From positions 124,001 to 188,000 of the forward strand of contig CAZHEV010000005.1 of the NCBI GenBank assembly GCA_964531335.1: 64,000 nt of DNA, written 5' to 3'. This document shows positions 1 through 12,000 of this stretch, piece by piece (positions within the stretch are counted from its first letter, which is position 1; the number at the start of each line of letters is the position of its first letter). Source of the stretch: CAZHEV01 sp964531335 [NCBI: uncultured bacterium]. Its GTDB lineage: Bacteria > Eisenbacteria > RBG-16-71-46 > CAZHEV01. The notes below the pieces were generated by a model that searched no databases, was not told where the DNA came from, and was given only the letters and a program-made list of their open reading frames with translations. Both the position numbers and the translations under genes were made by a program.

Positions 1-3000
1 CGTCCTCGACCATCGTATCCCAGGCGACATCCCAGAGAAGGCCGAGGTGGGCCCCGCCGCCCTGCGCCATGTCGGCTTCCATTGCGACGCCTTCGGGCAG
101 CGACGGGTTGACCGCTCCGGCGTTGATGGTGATCCAGTCACCGCCGTCGGGCATGACCTGGAAGTATACCGAGGATCCGCCCGCGGAGATCGACTGGTCG
201 CCGGCCGCCGTGGCCGCGGTCAGGGTCACCTCGCCGCGCACGTAAGTGCCTTCCTCGCGTATCGTCGTCTCGGTCGTGGTGTCCGGGAAGGTCGCGCCCG
301 CGCCCGGCACCGCGGCGATGCCCACTATCTCCGTTCCCGCCGGAGGCGTGGCATCCTGCACCGTGATCGCGTCGGCCCTGACGAAGGTCGAGCAATTGCC
401 GACGCTGTCCCTGGCGGCGATCTCCACGCTGAACACCGAGTCGCCCCAGGCCGGGTTAAAAGGCGTCTCCCAGTTGATTGTGTACGTGCCGGGGAGATTG
501 GCGTCCGGATCGAGCGCCAGCATTCCGACCGTCTCCCATTGGCCGGAGGCCGTCTTGACTCTCGCGCGCACGCCGTAGATACCCGAGGACTCCCAGGCGT
601 CGCCCTGATCCACGGGGGCGCCGGAGCCCGGTATCCACTCATCCCAACTGTCGATTACATAAGTGCCGATCGGGACGAGGTCGCCGCCCGCGACGGCCGC
701 GCCCGTCTGGCCGATTCCGCCGCCACCGCCCTCGAACTCCTCGTCACCGACGAAGATGTCGGTGATCTGAGGATCGTTGCGGTCGAGCAGCAGCATGATC
801 CCCTCCTCGGAGGTGTTGACCATGCCCGAGTAGCTTGTGACCTGAGCGCGGAACCTGTACTCGCGGCTCGGCGCCGGCGTTGCGCCCATCGCCGCTTCCA
901 TCGCGGCGACAAGGCTCTCGATGCTCTCGAACTCCGCGATCCACATGCCGTCCGCGGGCGCGCCCGCGAGCGAGAAGTCGCCGGGATCGTCGCGGTACGT
1001 CATAGAGGCGATCGTAACCCACGAAGGCTGCAGCGGGTTGATCACGTCGTTATAGAACTGGAGATTCGCGCTCCAAACGTCCGGCGACTCGTCGACGCTG
1101 TTCCACGCGGCAACCGCGATGTTCTGCGGCAGCACCGGAATGAACTGCGTTTCCAGCGGCAGGGCGTTCGGCATGACCTTGTCACCGTCCGAAAGCACGC
1201 CTTCCAGCGTGTGTCCGGCGGCGCCGAAGATCATGAGCGCCATCTCCGGCATCGTGTTGTTGACCTCGGCCAGAACGACGGGCACGTTCGCCGCCTCGTC
1301 GGCGTCGATTATGCCGTTGCCGTCCTCGTCGCCCCCTATGTTTCCGTCCTCATCCGCAGAGAAGGCCCTGAACCAGACCGCGCCGCTGAGCTCGGAAACG
1401 TCGACAGGGAACGTGGCCTTGGCGTCGCCGCCGCTCACCGTGGGATCGGCCGTGCCGATGGTCGTCCAGTCGGACCAGCCATCGCCGCCGGTAGTCGACC
1501 ACTGCAAGGTCGTGGTCGCCACGTCACCCGGATTGTAGCCGATGGCCGACGTGTGCACGGTGACGTTGCCGCTTATGACCAGCGTCGGATCGTTCGCATA
1601 GCGAATACCGACCCCCGGCACCGTGAAGCCCCACACCACCGTCGCCGGTCCCAGCATGTCGTTGATGACCAGGATCGTCGTCGCGGCGTCCGTGCCCTCG
1701 TTTCCGACCGCGTCTATCGCGTTGGCCCTGACCTCGGCGAAGAGATCGCCGGAGCCGGTCAGGAGCTCGCGGATAGGCTCGGTCTCGAGGCGGCAGGTGT
1801 AGTACATCGTCCCGCCGACGTCCGTGTCGGCCGTGAAGTCCGGCGTCTCGTGATTCACGCCGAGGCCGGTCAGGTAGTCGTCGTCCGGGTCGAGCGGAGT
1901 GCAGTCTATGTCGATCCATGTCGCAAGGCCGGTAAGCTGCGAGTTGGCGTCCACCGAGAACTGGAAGACTACAGCCTCTGCCGCCTGGTTCGACGGCTCG
2001 GGCGCGTAGAGCTCAACCCAGTCTCCCAGTGTCACGACCCTGCCCTCGGCCGCCGTAGGCGCGGCGTCGCCCTCGACCATCGCGAGAGTAACCGAGGTCT
2101 CAGGCGCGATGCTGTCGATCGTGAAGTCGACCGCACCGGCCTGCGCCGTGACGTTGTATCCGAGGTCGCGGACGACGGCCGCCACGGAGACCGTGAACTC
2201 GCCCTCGTCCTCCTCATCCACGAAGCCGTCGCCGTCGTTGTCCACCGCGTCGGTCGCCGGATCGGGAACCTTCCAGCCGATGCTCCATCCGTTCGTGGGA
2301 TCGCTGTCTATGGCGCCGGCGCTACTGTTCGTCGCGCCACCGTTGCACCACAGCCAATCCACGCCGTCCCAGTACTGGAACGCGACGGAGACCGCATCTT
2401 TCTCGTTCACGTCAGGCGTTGCCGGATCGAACACCCTGGCAAACAGCGTGTCGACCTCGCCCGGCGCCCCGACGTATCTCTCGGTCGCGGTCGATACGGC
2501 CACGTTGTCCTGCGGCCACGGGGTCCTGTCCAGGACGAAGCGCTTCGTGAAGGTCGAGCTGTTGCCGACCATGTCGGAGGCGGTGAAGTCGAGGAAGTAG
2601 ACCCCGTCGGCCAGGCCGCTTATGTCGGCGTTGGCCCAGAAGCCATCGCTCACCAACATGTCGATCCTGGAATCGCCCGGGGTGCCGCCGTTGTTCTGGT
2701 CGATTTCATAGCCGGCACCCGTCGGATCCTGGTTCCTCGGATCGTCCACAGGATCGTCGGTACCGTCCAGGTTGAAGTCGAGGTCGTTCCCGATCGTATC
2801 CACCAGGAACATGTACTCCGCGTTCGTCTGGCTGTCGAAGGTCACCGTGGTCTGCCAGTATGTCCCCATGTCCGCAAGGTCGAAGACCTCGGCTTGGAAC
2901 TCGGCCACGTCGGTGTCGTAGTCGTTGTCGTCGTTGAAGTCGATCCAGACCCTCACGTTCTCTATGTCGTCACCCATGACGACCTGCGCGAAGTCCTGCT

Positions 3001-6000
3001 CGAAGAGAGTGAAGGTAACCGGATGCTCGTACGGATTGACCGAATTGACTTCCGTGAACGAGCCGGTCGTCAGCACGGCACCCTCGTTATTCCTGAGCGC
3101 CCACTCGACCGTCGCCGGATCGAGCTCCTCGCCCGTCTCGTAGATCGCGACGTCGAGTTCGTCGCCGCTGACTATCAGCTCGGCGTCGAGCGCATCGTCC
3201 ATCGTGTTGATCGCGTTGCCTAGGTTGACCGCGCCCGTAACGCCGGTCGTCCAGGCGTGCGCGAACTCGCCGGGGGTGTCCGTGTCGAAGTTGCTGAGAC
3301 CACCAACCGTGAACAGAGGGGCGTCCGCGTCGGTGACGGTAAGGACGTTCCACTCCGCGTGGGCAACCTCGAGGTTCGTGCCGGGGTCACTGCTGAGCGC
3401 GACCGGCCTCGTGAACACGCCGCTCGTCGGCGAGGGGCCGCCCGCCATGCCCTCGAGCGCGGCGACGATGTCCCAATCGCCCGCGAAGCCGAAGCCCGGG
3501 GTGAAATCGATGGTGTACGGCGGTGTCTCGTCCTCGCCGATACTCACCCAGCCGTCGTAGTGGTAATCGACGGTCACATCGCCCATCGTCGCCGGGTCGG
3601 CGCCGAAGATTATCTGGTCCGTCCCGTAGTCGACCGTGAAGTCGAGAGCGGTCGGCGAGACCAGCGCCAGGAACTCATCCATGGGATGGAACACGCCGGG
3701 CGACCCGCCCACGTCAACCACCGCGTCGGAGCCGTTCGCCATGAAGTCGTCCATGGCGCCCGTGCCCGGGTCCATCCCGTCGACTATGCTCTCGTTCGTT
3801 ATGTCTTCCTCGAGCGTCGAGGTGAAGTACCCTGCATAACTGCCCGAAGTCTGGAACTCGGGGGTCAGCTCCTCGGCCAGCGCAACTCGGGAAGCCCAGA
3901 ACTCGCAGGTGGGAGGCAAGCCGCCGTCCACGGGCAGGACCGGCGGGCTGACCACGTCGGCGCCGACTGTGATGGTGGCGCCCTCGTTGATCGTCGCCGG
4001 CAGACCGGTGGCCACGGCCTCCATGTTCTGGACCACGATCGAGAACTGCGGGTAGATGCCCGAGTAGTTTCCGCCCTCGTCGACGGCCTGGAGGCCGAAC
4101 TCATAGAGGCCGTTCAGGCCCGAGACGTCCACGTCGATTATGAACGGGTAGGTGCTGTCGACGGGACCGGCTATCCAGTCGATCGTCTCCATGAAGTTGT
4201 AGTCCACCTGCCTCGGGCGATAGAAGACCTGAACCTGCGAGACTGTGCCCTGCTGGTTCGTGAAGGCCGGCGTGTTGTCAGCCGCCCTGGAGAAGATCGT
4301 TATCTGATCGTCGAAGGTGAATCCGTCGGGGAACTGCGCCGGGCTCGTGATGTCGAAATCGGTGAACCCGTCGCTGTCCGCGACCAGACCGCCGTCGCTG
4401 TCGGTGACCTCGATGACGTCGACGACTGGGTCCGCGTTCTCACGAACCGTGACCTCGGTCGTCGGGCCTACGGCCGTCAGGCCGCTGGTCACGTCCGTCG
4501 CCTCGACACGGATCAGCGCCACCACGTCGGAGGCCATCTCAACGCCCAGGACGTGCGCTATGTGGGCATTGCTCACCCAGCTGGTCGTCCAGGGGCCGAA
4601 GAGCTCGGGCGCCGGGTCCATGGCGTCGCCGGCGTCAAACGGTCCGACGAATGGGATCAAAGGCGTTCCTACGTCCTGGTCGCCCTCTTCGACCTGACCT
4701 AAGCCGTACATGGGGTCAGTCCACGCAACTCCGGCTGTCCTCCAGTCGCCGGCCTCAACTTGATTGAGGTCGGAATTGTCGACGCTCTTCTGATAGGTCG
4801 CGTCGTGCAGCCAGCCGTCGACAGGAGGAGCCTGCGGGTGCTGGTTGTATGCGCCCATCCTGAGACCCTTGCGCGGGTTGTCCGCGAAGTAGTCGCCCGC
4901 CTTGACGTCGGAGTTCGCAGCCTCGCTGTTTATTCCGTCGATGTCGAGCCAGGTCGTCCCGCCGTCCAGCGAGACCTGGAACTGCGCCTCGATGGGACCG
5001 AACGCCTGCGCCACGCCGCTCATGCTGCTTGCGGCTGTCGTAAGCTCCGCCTCGAGCTCCAGCATGACGTTGCCGTTGTTCATCGACACTATCGTACCCG
5101 CGGCCGGCGAGGTGATCGCCAGCACCGGAGGCGTGTTCATGAAGGTGACGGCGAGCTGCTGGCCGAGGTCCGTCGGATCTTCGTCCGAGTTTCCGAACTC
5201 GTCCAGACCGACCACGTCGAACAGGTAGTCGCCGTCCGGGAAGAGCGAGGTGTCGAACTGTATCGCCCAATCCCTGAAGCTTGTGGGGTCGCCGCCGAAT
5301 CCCGCGTTCGGGTTGTCGTCGACCGCGATGTCGTTCCAGGTCGCGCCAGCGTCGTCGCTGTACCTGAAGAGCGCGCGCGTGACGTTGGGATCGACGCTGA
5401 ACGCGTAGAGGTTGATCGTCCCGAAGACGGTGCTTCCGTCTATGGTCGGGTTCGCGACCTCGGCGGGGTCCTCGTTGAAGTAGGCGTTCAGGCCCTCCGC
5501 GTCGACCGTGACCGTGACTATCTCAATGCCCTCGTCGAGCCAGTTGTTCTCGACGTCCCAGGAGCGGACCCTGAGATTGTAGCCGGCTTCGCCGGCAGCA
5601 AGGTCCCTGGTGTCCCAGGATACCGCGACCGGGTAGGAAAGATCCTGAACGACGCCGCCGACCGTGTCGCCGGTGACGGTCTCGATCGGGACCCAGTTGT
5701 TCTCGTTGACCGGAGTCTGCTCGAACACGCAGCCCACGATGTCGCTGGTCCACCACTGGCCGTCGCCGTCGTCGATACCGTCATCGAGGAAGCCGTTGCC
5801 GTTGGCGTCCTCATTGATGACATCGATCGTATCGCCGTCCATGTTCAGGTCGGCGACCACGCCCACGTCGAGCATGTCGCCGTCCTTGTTGTAATCGACG
5901 CCGTCGGCGGTCTCATCGAGGTTGCTCTCATCGAGAGCCGCGTCGAGCACGCCGTTCTCGTTTATGTCCTCGTTGTCCACGAAGAGCAGAACCGCGTTGT

Positions 6001-9000
6001 AGGCGGGCACCCTGACTCCGTCCGCGAAGTCGCCCCTCGCGCGGATCTCAGGCGGAGAAGCCTCGATCTGAGTGATCGCGGACAGCGGCGCCGTGGCGTT
6101 CAGCGCCTCGACGTGGAGCTCGGCGACGCCGGCGTCAGCGGGCACCAGGCAGTTCAGCACTATGGCCGGCTGGCAGACCGGAAGCGACGACATCTCCGCG
6201 TTGCCTATGAACTCGGGATCCGTCGCGGGGTTGCCGTCGAGATCGAACGCGTAAGGCTGCCACTGCTGCGTGGTCTCGTTCCACCACGCCAGTATGTCGG
6301 AGGCCAACGCCTCGAAGTAGTAGTCGTCCGTCTCGTCCGGAGGCGTGTTGCCCACCGCGGCGGGCGACCACTGAAGCTGCTCGTTGACGTCCTGGATGAC
6401 TCCCAGGTTGTTGCCGAACGTCGCGTCGTCGTTGACCGCCCAGTTGACGGCGATGTTCATCACCTCGTCGTCCGGGCTGGTGACTCCGACCAGGTATGTA
6501 TTGCTGTCCAGAACCTGGTCTCCGTCGTTGACGGGGTTGCCCTGCATGTCCGTCATCGCCACGGTTACGGCCGGCGCCAGGTTGTCCAGGCGCAGGGCCG
6601 CCGGGGCGGCGTACAGAGGCATCACGTTGCCGAAGAGGTCGTAGGCGACGGCCTTGACGTAGATGTCATTGTTATCCGGCAGAGACGCCGTCTCGTTGAC
6701 CACGTACTGCAACAGCCTGGTGTCGAGCGTGAAGCTCCACATCGTCGGGCTGCCCCCGAAGGACACCGTCGTCGAGTCCGGTATGTTCCAGAAGTTGTCG
6801 TTTATCAACTGCGCCATGAACTCGGTGTTGTCCATGTCGGCGACGCCGTCCTCATCGTTGTCGTACATGTACATCGTGAGGTAGTCGCTGTCGCCGCCGG
6901 GACCCACCGTCGGGTCGGGCTCACCGAATATGCCGTTGCCGTTGACGTCAACGCCGTCGTCGTCGATGATGCCGTCGCCGTCGTCGTCGATCCCGTTTGT
7001 CTGATCGGCTTCGGGGAAGCCCTCGCCGACCAGCCCGTCGCGGTCGACGTCCATGCCGGCGGGCTCGAACTCGAAGTCGTCGATGTAGCCGTCGTCGTTG
7101 TTGTCGACGCCGTCGTTCAGGTGGTTCAGGAGCGCCGCCGCGACCTCGGGATCGTTCCGGTCGACTCCGGGCTCGCCGGAATCCGGCACGCCGTTGCCCT
7201 CGCCGGCGTCGCCGGTCAGAGGCAGGCCGTCGGCGCCGACGTCGTCCGTCGCCGCCACCCAGTCGCCGTCATCGTCCACGCCGGCCAGTCCGGGCTCGCC
7301 GTCAGAGCCTACGTCGAGAGAGCCGTCGGGATCGGTGTCGACCGGCATCCACGGTCCGCCCTCGTCGGTGGCCCACAGCATCTTCACCCTGCGAACGTCG
7401 CTGTCGCTCGGCGTGCGGAAGACGAGCTCCACCTCGCCGGAGACCTCGTACCTGTTGTCGCCGGGGGCGATAACGTTAGGCGGCTGCACGCCGGGGGCCG
7501 AGTCGCCGTCGAAGTCGTTGAGCCAGAGCTGCTCCAACCTGGTCACCGTGGGCGGATAGTCGTCGATCGTGATAACGCCGCCCATAACGCCGAGGCTGTT
7601 CTGGATCGCCATGTCCGTCGGACCGTTGTTCAGGGCCAGAGTCTCGACGCCCATCATGGGGATAGTGGCGTCGAACTGGTTCCCGATGAGCAGGTTCTGC
7701 GGGTCCGCTGATATGTCTATGGTCGCGTACATCCGGGTCTGGCTGTCGGTGTCGCCGCGGCCGTCCGGATGGGCTTCGGTGACCACGTCCAGCAGGTCGC
7801 CGTCGCCGTTGAAGTCGATGCTCCAAACGCTCTCGTCGAGCACGTCGTCGTCGTCGCCGTCGCCGTTTCTGTCCTCACTGGGCACAGGAACCGAGAGCCC
7901 CGTCCACGTCCAGCTCCTGCTGTCCATGGGATCGACGACGCCGGTGCCTACAGGCATGTCCTCTGCCGCCTGGAAGCCGGAGGTCGTTCCGTCCTCCATC
8001 CAGAGGTTCAAGGCCACGATGTCGGTGGGCTCGTTCGCGCTAAGCGGGTTCATGAGAGCGAAGTCCGTCATGACGTCATCGAGCTCGTCGACCACGCCGT
8101 CGCCGTCGACGTCGTAGAAGATGTCCTCTTCATCGTGCGCGTCGCCGTCGTAGACGCCGTTTCCGGTGTCGACCCAGCCGACGTACCTGTTCGCGCCGGC
8201 GGGAGCGGGCGGCACGGCCACGAACTGGTTGAGAGCGTCCCCGTTGGCCGAGCTGAACGGACCGGCCTGCGGGTAGATCTCGGTATCGGAGAGGATCGTC
8301 ACGTAGCCGTCGCCGTCGAGATCCAGGAAGATCTCGTCGTTCTCGAAGTCGTCGTACTCGCCGACGCCGAGAACGTTGTGATATCCGACATCAGCCGGGA
8401 AGGATGTAAGCGGGTCGGCCTCCGCCGCGTCGAGCACGGCGTCGACCAGGTCGCGCGGGGTGTCCTCCCTCTCGGACCAGGTCCCGCCGGTGTCGTAGTC
8501 GAGGACAAAGTCGTTGCCCACCGGAACTCTCTTCTCGATCGTCCAGTCGGTGAGGTGACCATGCGCCGAGTTCGTGACTACGAGCTCGCCGTTGTCCCAG
8601 CGGCCGTTGTCGTTCAGGTCCTGGATGATGGCCTCTGTGCCGTCATAGGCGCCGTTGGCCACGCCTCCCTCGACGTCCGCGAAGATGAACGAAGGAGCGG
8701 TGAACGAGTTCATCTGCAGCACGGCCGGGACCGCCGTCGCCAGGATCGCGCCGGTGGCGGGATCTATGGGCATGTCGGAGGCCGTCAGTATCTGCTCGCC
8801 GGGATCCCATCTAAGGTCGTCGTCCGCGTCGAAGACTATGGCCTCGCCGTCGTCGTAGCGGAAGTTGAACGGGCCGTCGTAGAGCGGCGGGAGCGTCGGG
8901 TCGTGCCCGCGGCCGCCGTCGTCGAAGTGCTTCACCAGCCCGCCGATGTCCTTTATCACGCCGAAGGTCGGGTCGCCGGGGACTATGTTCGCGATGGGTC

Positions 9001-12000
9001 CGTCGCGCTGAATCCGCACCACGTCCTCGTTCGGCGTGTAGAAGGGACCGCCGGCGTTGCCCGCGAAGTAACCGAACCCGCCGGGCGGGAATACGAACGG
9101 AGCGCGGACGAAGAGGTTGTTCCCGTTGACGCCGGTCAGCACGCCGTCGTAGTTCTGGTCCTCGTGGAGCACGCCGTCCGCGACGTTGTTCCCGTTTAGG
9201 TCAACCGCCTCGGCCGTATCGTTCGTATCGCCGTCCTGGTTGAGGTCCACTCCCAGCACGGTCTCATCGAGAGCAAGCTCATTGAGATTGGCGTCGAGGA
9301 CTCCATTGGGCACGATGTCCTCTGTAAAGGGCGAGACCGCGAAGCCCGCGGCGGCAATACCCGCGCCGTCGATAATTCTATACTCCGTGGGCCTCGGCGT
9401 CAGACGGGCGTCGCCCGCGACGTCCGAGACGTTGAACCCGTCGAAGCCGTCGTTGCCGGGCGTGTAGCCGCTGAACCTGCCGAAGAACCCGCCGATGTAG
9501 ACCTGCTCTCCCGGGTCGTAGACGTTGGGCGTTCCGCCCCAGCCGTCCCTGACCGCGACCTCATCCTGCGTAATGACGCCCGCGGTTATAACCACTCCCA
9601 CGTCCGCGTCGTTCAACGCGACCGTCGAGCCGGTCGGATAGACGTAGATGCGCTCGTCGCCGGGGTCGAGGCCGTTGTTGTCGAAGTCCTGGTAGACCAG
9701 CTCGCCCGGGTTGAACGCGAGGTTCAAGTTCCCGTCGTAGAAGACTATCGCACCGGGGGTGGCGCTGGGCGGGAAGTACTCGAAGAGCGCTCCCGGAGCG
9801 ACAAGATCCCTGTCGCCGTCGTGAACCAGCGAAAGGGGCGGATACACGTACGCAATGCCCGGGCCGGGAAGCGCCGTCTCGATGAGACGAACAATCTCTG
9901 TGCCGGCCACGTCGCTGCTCACCAAGGCCGGGTTCGGGTTACCCGTAAAGCCCGTCGGATGGAAATACACCGGCTCGCCCGCGTCGTAAGTCGTGCTGCC
10001 GTCGAGGTCCAGATAGATGGTCTGCGCCGGTCCCGGGGCGGGGCCGTTGGCGAAGCCGACCGAGGGAGCACCTATGTCCTCCTCGTTGGGATTGAACGCC
10101 CCGACGTTCACGCCGCGCTGATACCAGAATATGCGCCTGTCGCCGGGGGTCACCGTGTTGCTGGCGTCGGTGTCCCAGTAGGCGGGCTCGGCGCCTACAG
10201 CTATGGCCGTCGACGCGTTCAAGTCGTTGAACCTGAAGTTGAACGGAGAGAACGGGACGATCGGATCGCCCAGGTCGCTTGCGCCGGGAAGGACGGCGCC
10301 CGGGACCTCGCTTCCGCCGTCGATCCGGCGGTTGTTGTTCCTGTCCATGAAGGCGTCGTCCTGGTTCGCCTCGAAGATGCCGTCGTTGTCCGTGTCGAAC
10401 CAGATTATGTCGTCGCCGCCCACGCCGGGGGTCTGGTCGGGACCGTAGAAATTGTAGATCCGGTCGAAGGAGGCGATGGTGCCCAGGCCTGTGCCCAATA
10501 CGTGGCCCACTATGTCGTCGCCGTCGTTGTAGTCGGCGAGCCCGCCCACGAAGAACTCGAGGTTCGTAAAGGGCGTCATCGGGATGAGGGTCGCGTATAT
10601 GCTCGTCCTAAGCGCCGTCTCTCCGGGCTCGGCGAAATCGTCCTCGTCCGTGTTACCGAAAATGGGCTCTCCGTTGTTGTAAGTCCCGTCGGCGGTGAGA
10701 TCGATGATGAAGACGTCGGACCCGAACGAGGTCAGAGGTCCCGAGAACTGCGGGATCGCGGACTCGCCGAAGTCCATAGTCAAGTTGTCCTCCATGCTCT
10801 CGGATACGACGGGCTCATCGTCGGAGAGAATGCCGTCGAAATCGAGGTCGAGGAAAGCGAGCGGCGGCGCCGGGTCCAGAAGCGGATCGCCTTCGCTCCA
10901 GACTACCGGAGCGGGACCATCGTCTCCGCCTATCACTCCGTCCGCGCGCGCCGTATAGGTCTCTGATTGGTCATGGTCCTCGAAGATCTCGTCGCCGTCG
11001 TTGTACTCGCCGGCGGGAGCCGTCTGATCCGCGAAGCGCTCGACGCCGTCTGCCTCGGGGTCCGGGAAGAAGGTGAGAGGAGCTCCGTGCGCCGCGTTGA
11101 CTCCGTCCTGGCCCTGGTTCAGAGGATCATCGGGGTCCAGTGAGAGAAGACCGGTGAAGCCGACAGCCGCCGGAATGTTGTCGACGAAGATCTCCTCGTC
11201 ACCGTCATAGAGTGTAGGCTGCAGTGGCAGCGGGTCGCCGGGGTGCGCCTGCGGAGCGCCGAACACGACAAGGTCTGAGTCGTACTCGTCGTTGGCGTCG
11301 TCATCGACCCAGATCAGGCCGTAGCCGACGTCGAACGTCCAGCCGGCTTCGAAGCTCGTGCCGGGCGTTCCGTTGAGAGGCGCCGCTCCCAGTATCATTG
11401 GCTCGAGCTCATAATTTCCGCTTCCGTTGGTGTCTATGAAGATCCAGTCGCCGGGGAGATCGAAGCCCGCGGGGCCGTTGTCCACGAACAGGAACTCCGG
11501 CGCCGGCTGGCCATCCACCTGATACGCATCGAGGAACGCGTCTGCGACGGGCGTCCCAGGAGCGCCCGCCAGAATAATTCCACCGGTGAAATTAAACTCT
11601 CCGACGTCCCACTGGCCGTTGCCGTTCGTGTCCTCGAACAAGTCCTCGCCCGTGGCCGGGGTCCAGACGTCGTCCAGGTCCTCGTTCTCGAACATGATGT
11701 CGTTGGGGAACGCGGTTCCGGCGTCGCCGCTGACCACCGCGCCGAGGATCACGGGCTCGGCGTCGTACATGTTATTGGCCCGCTCGTCGTCCCAGATAAC
11801 GTCGTTGACGTTATCGAAGGTCTCGTCCCCGTTCATGTCTCCCCACACTTCCTGCTCCGGAGTGTCGCCGAAAGTGGGGCCGGTCGGATCGGCGGGGGTG
11901 CCATCGGCGCCGCTTCCGCCTCCACCGTCGGGAAAGATGACTTCTTCGAGCTCGAAGCCGGTTCCCGCAGGTCCGCTGGCGTCCCCGTCCTCATTGAAGT

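Noticed and set aside
47-3223. A plus-strand open frame of 1,058 codons, with several more long plus frames up to 12.4 kb
   Set aside because: They are antisense to the giant gene, are rich in Arg/Val/His as expected from a GC-rich shadow frame, and show no domain or ribosome-binding site.
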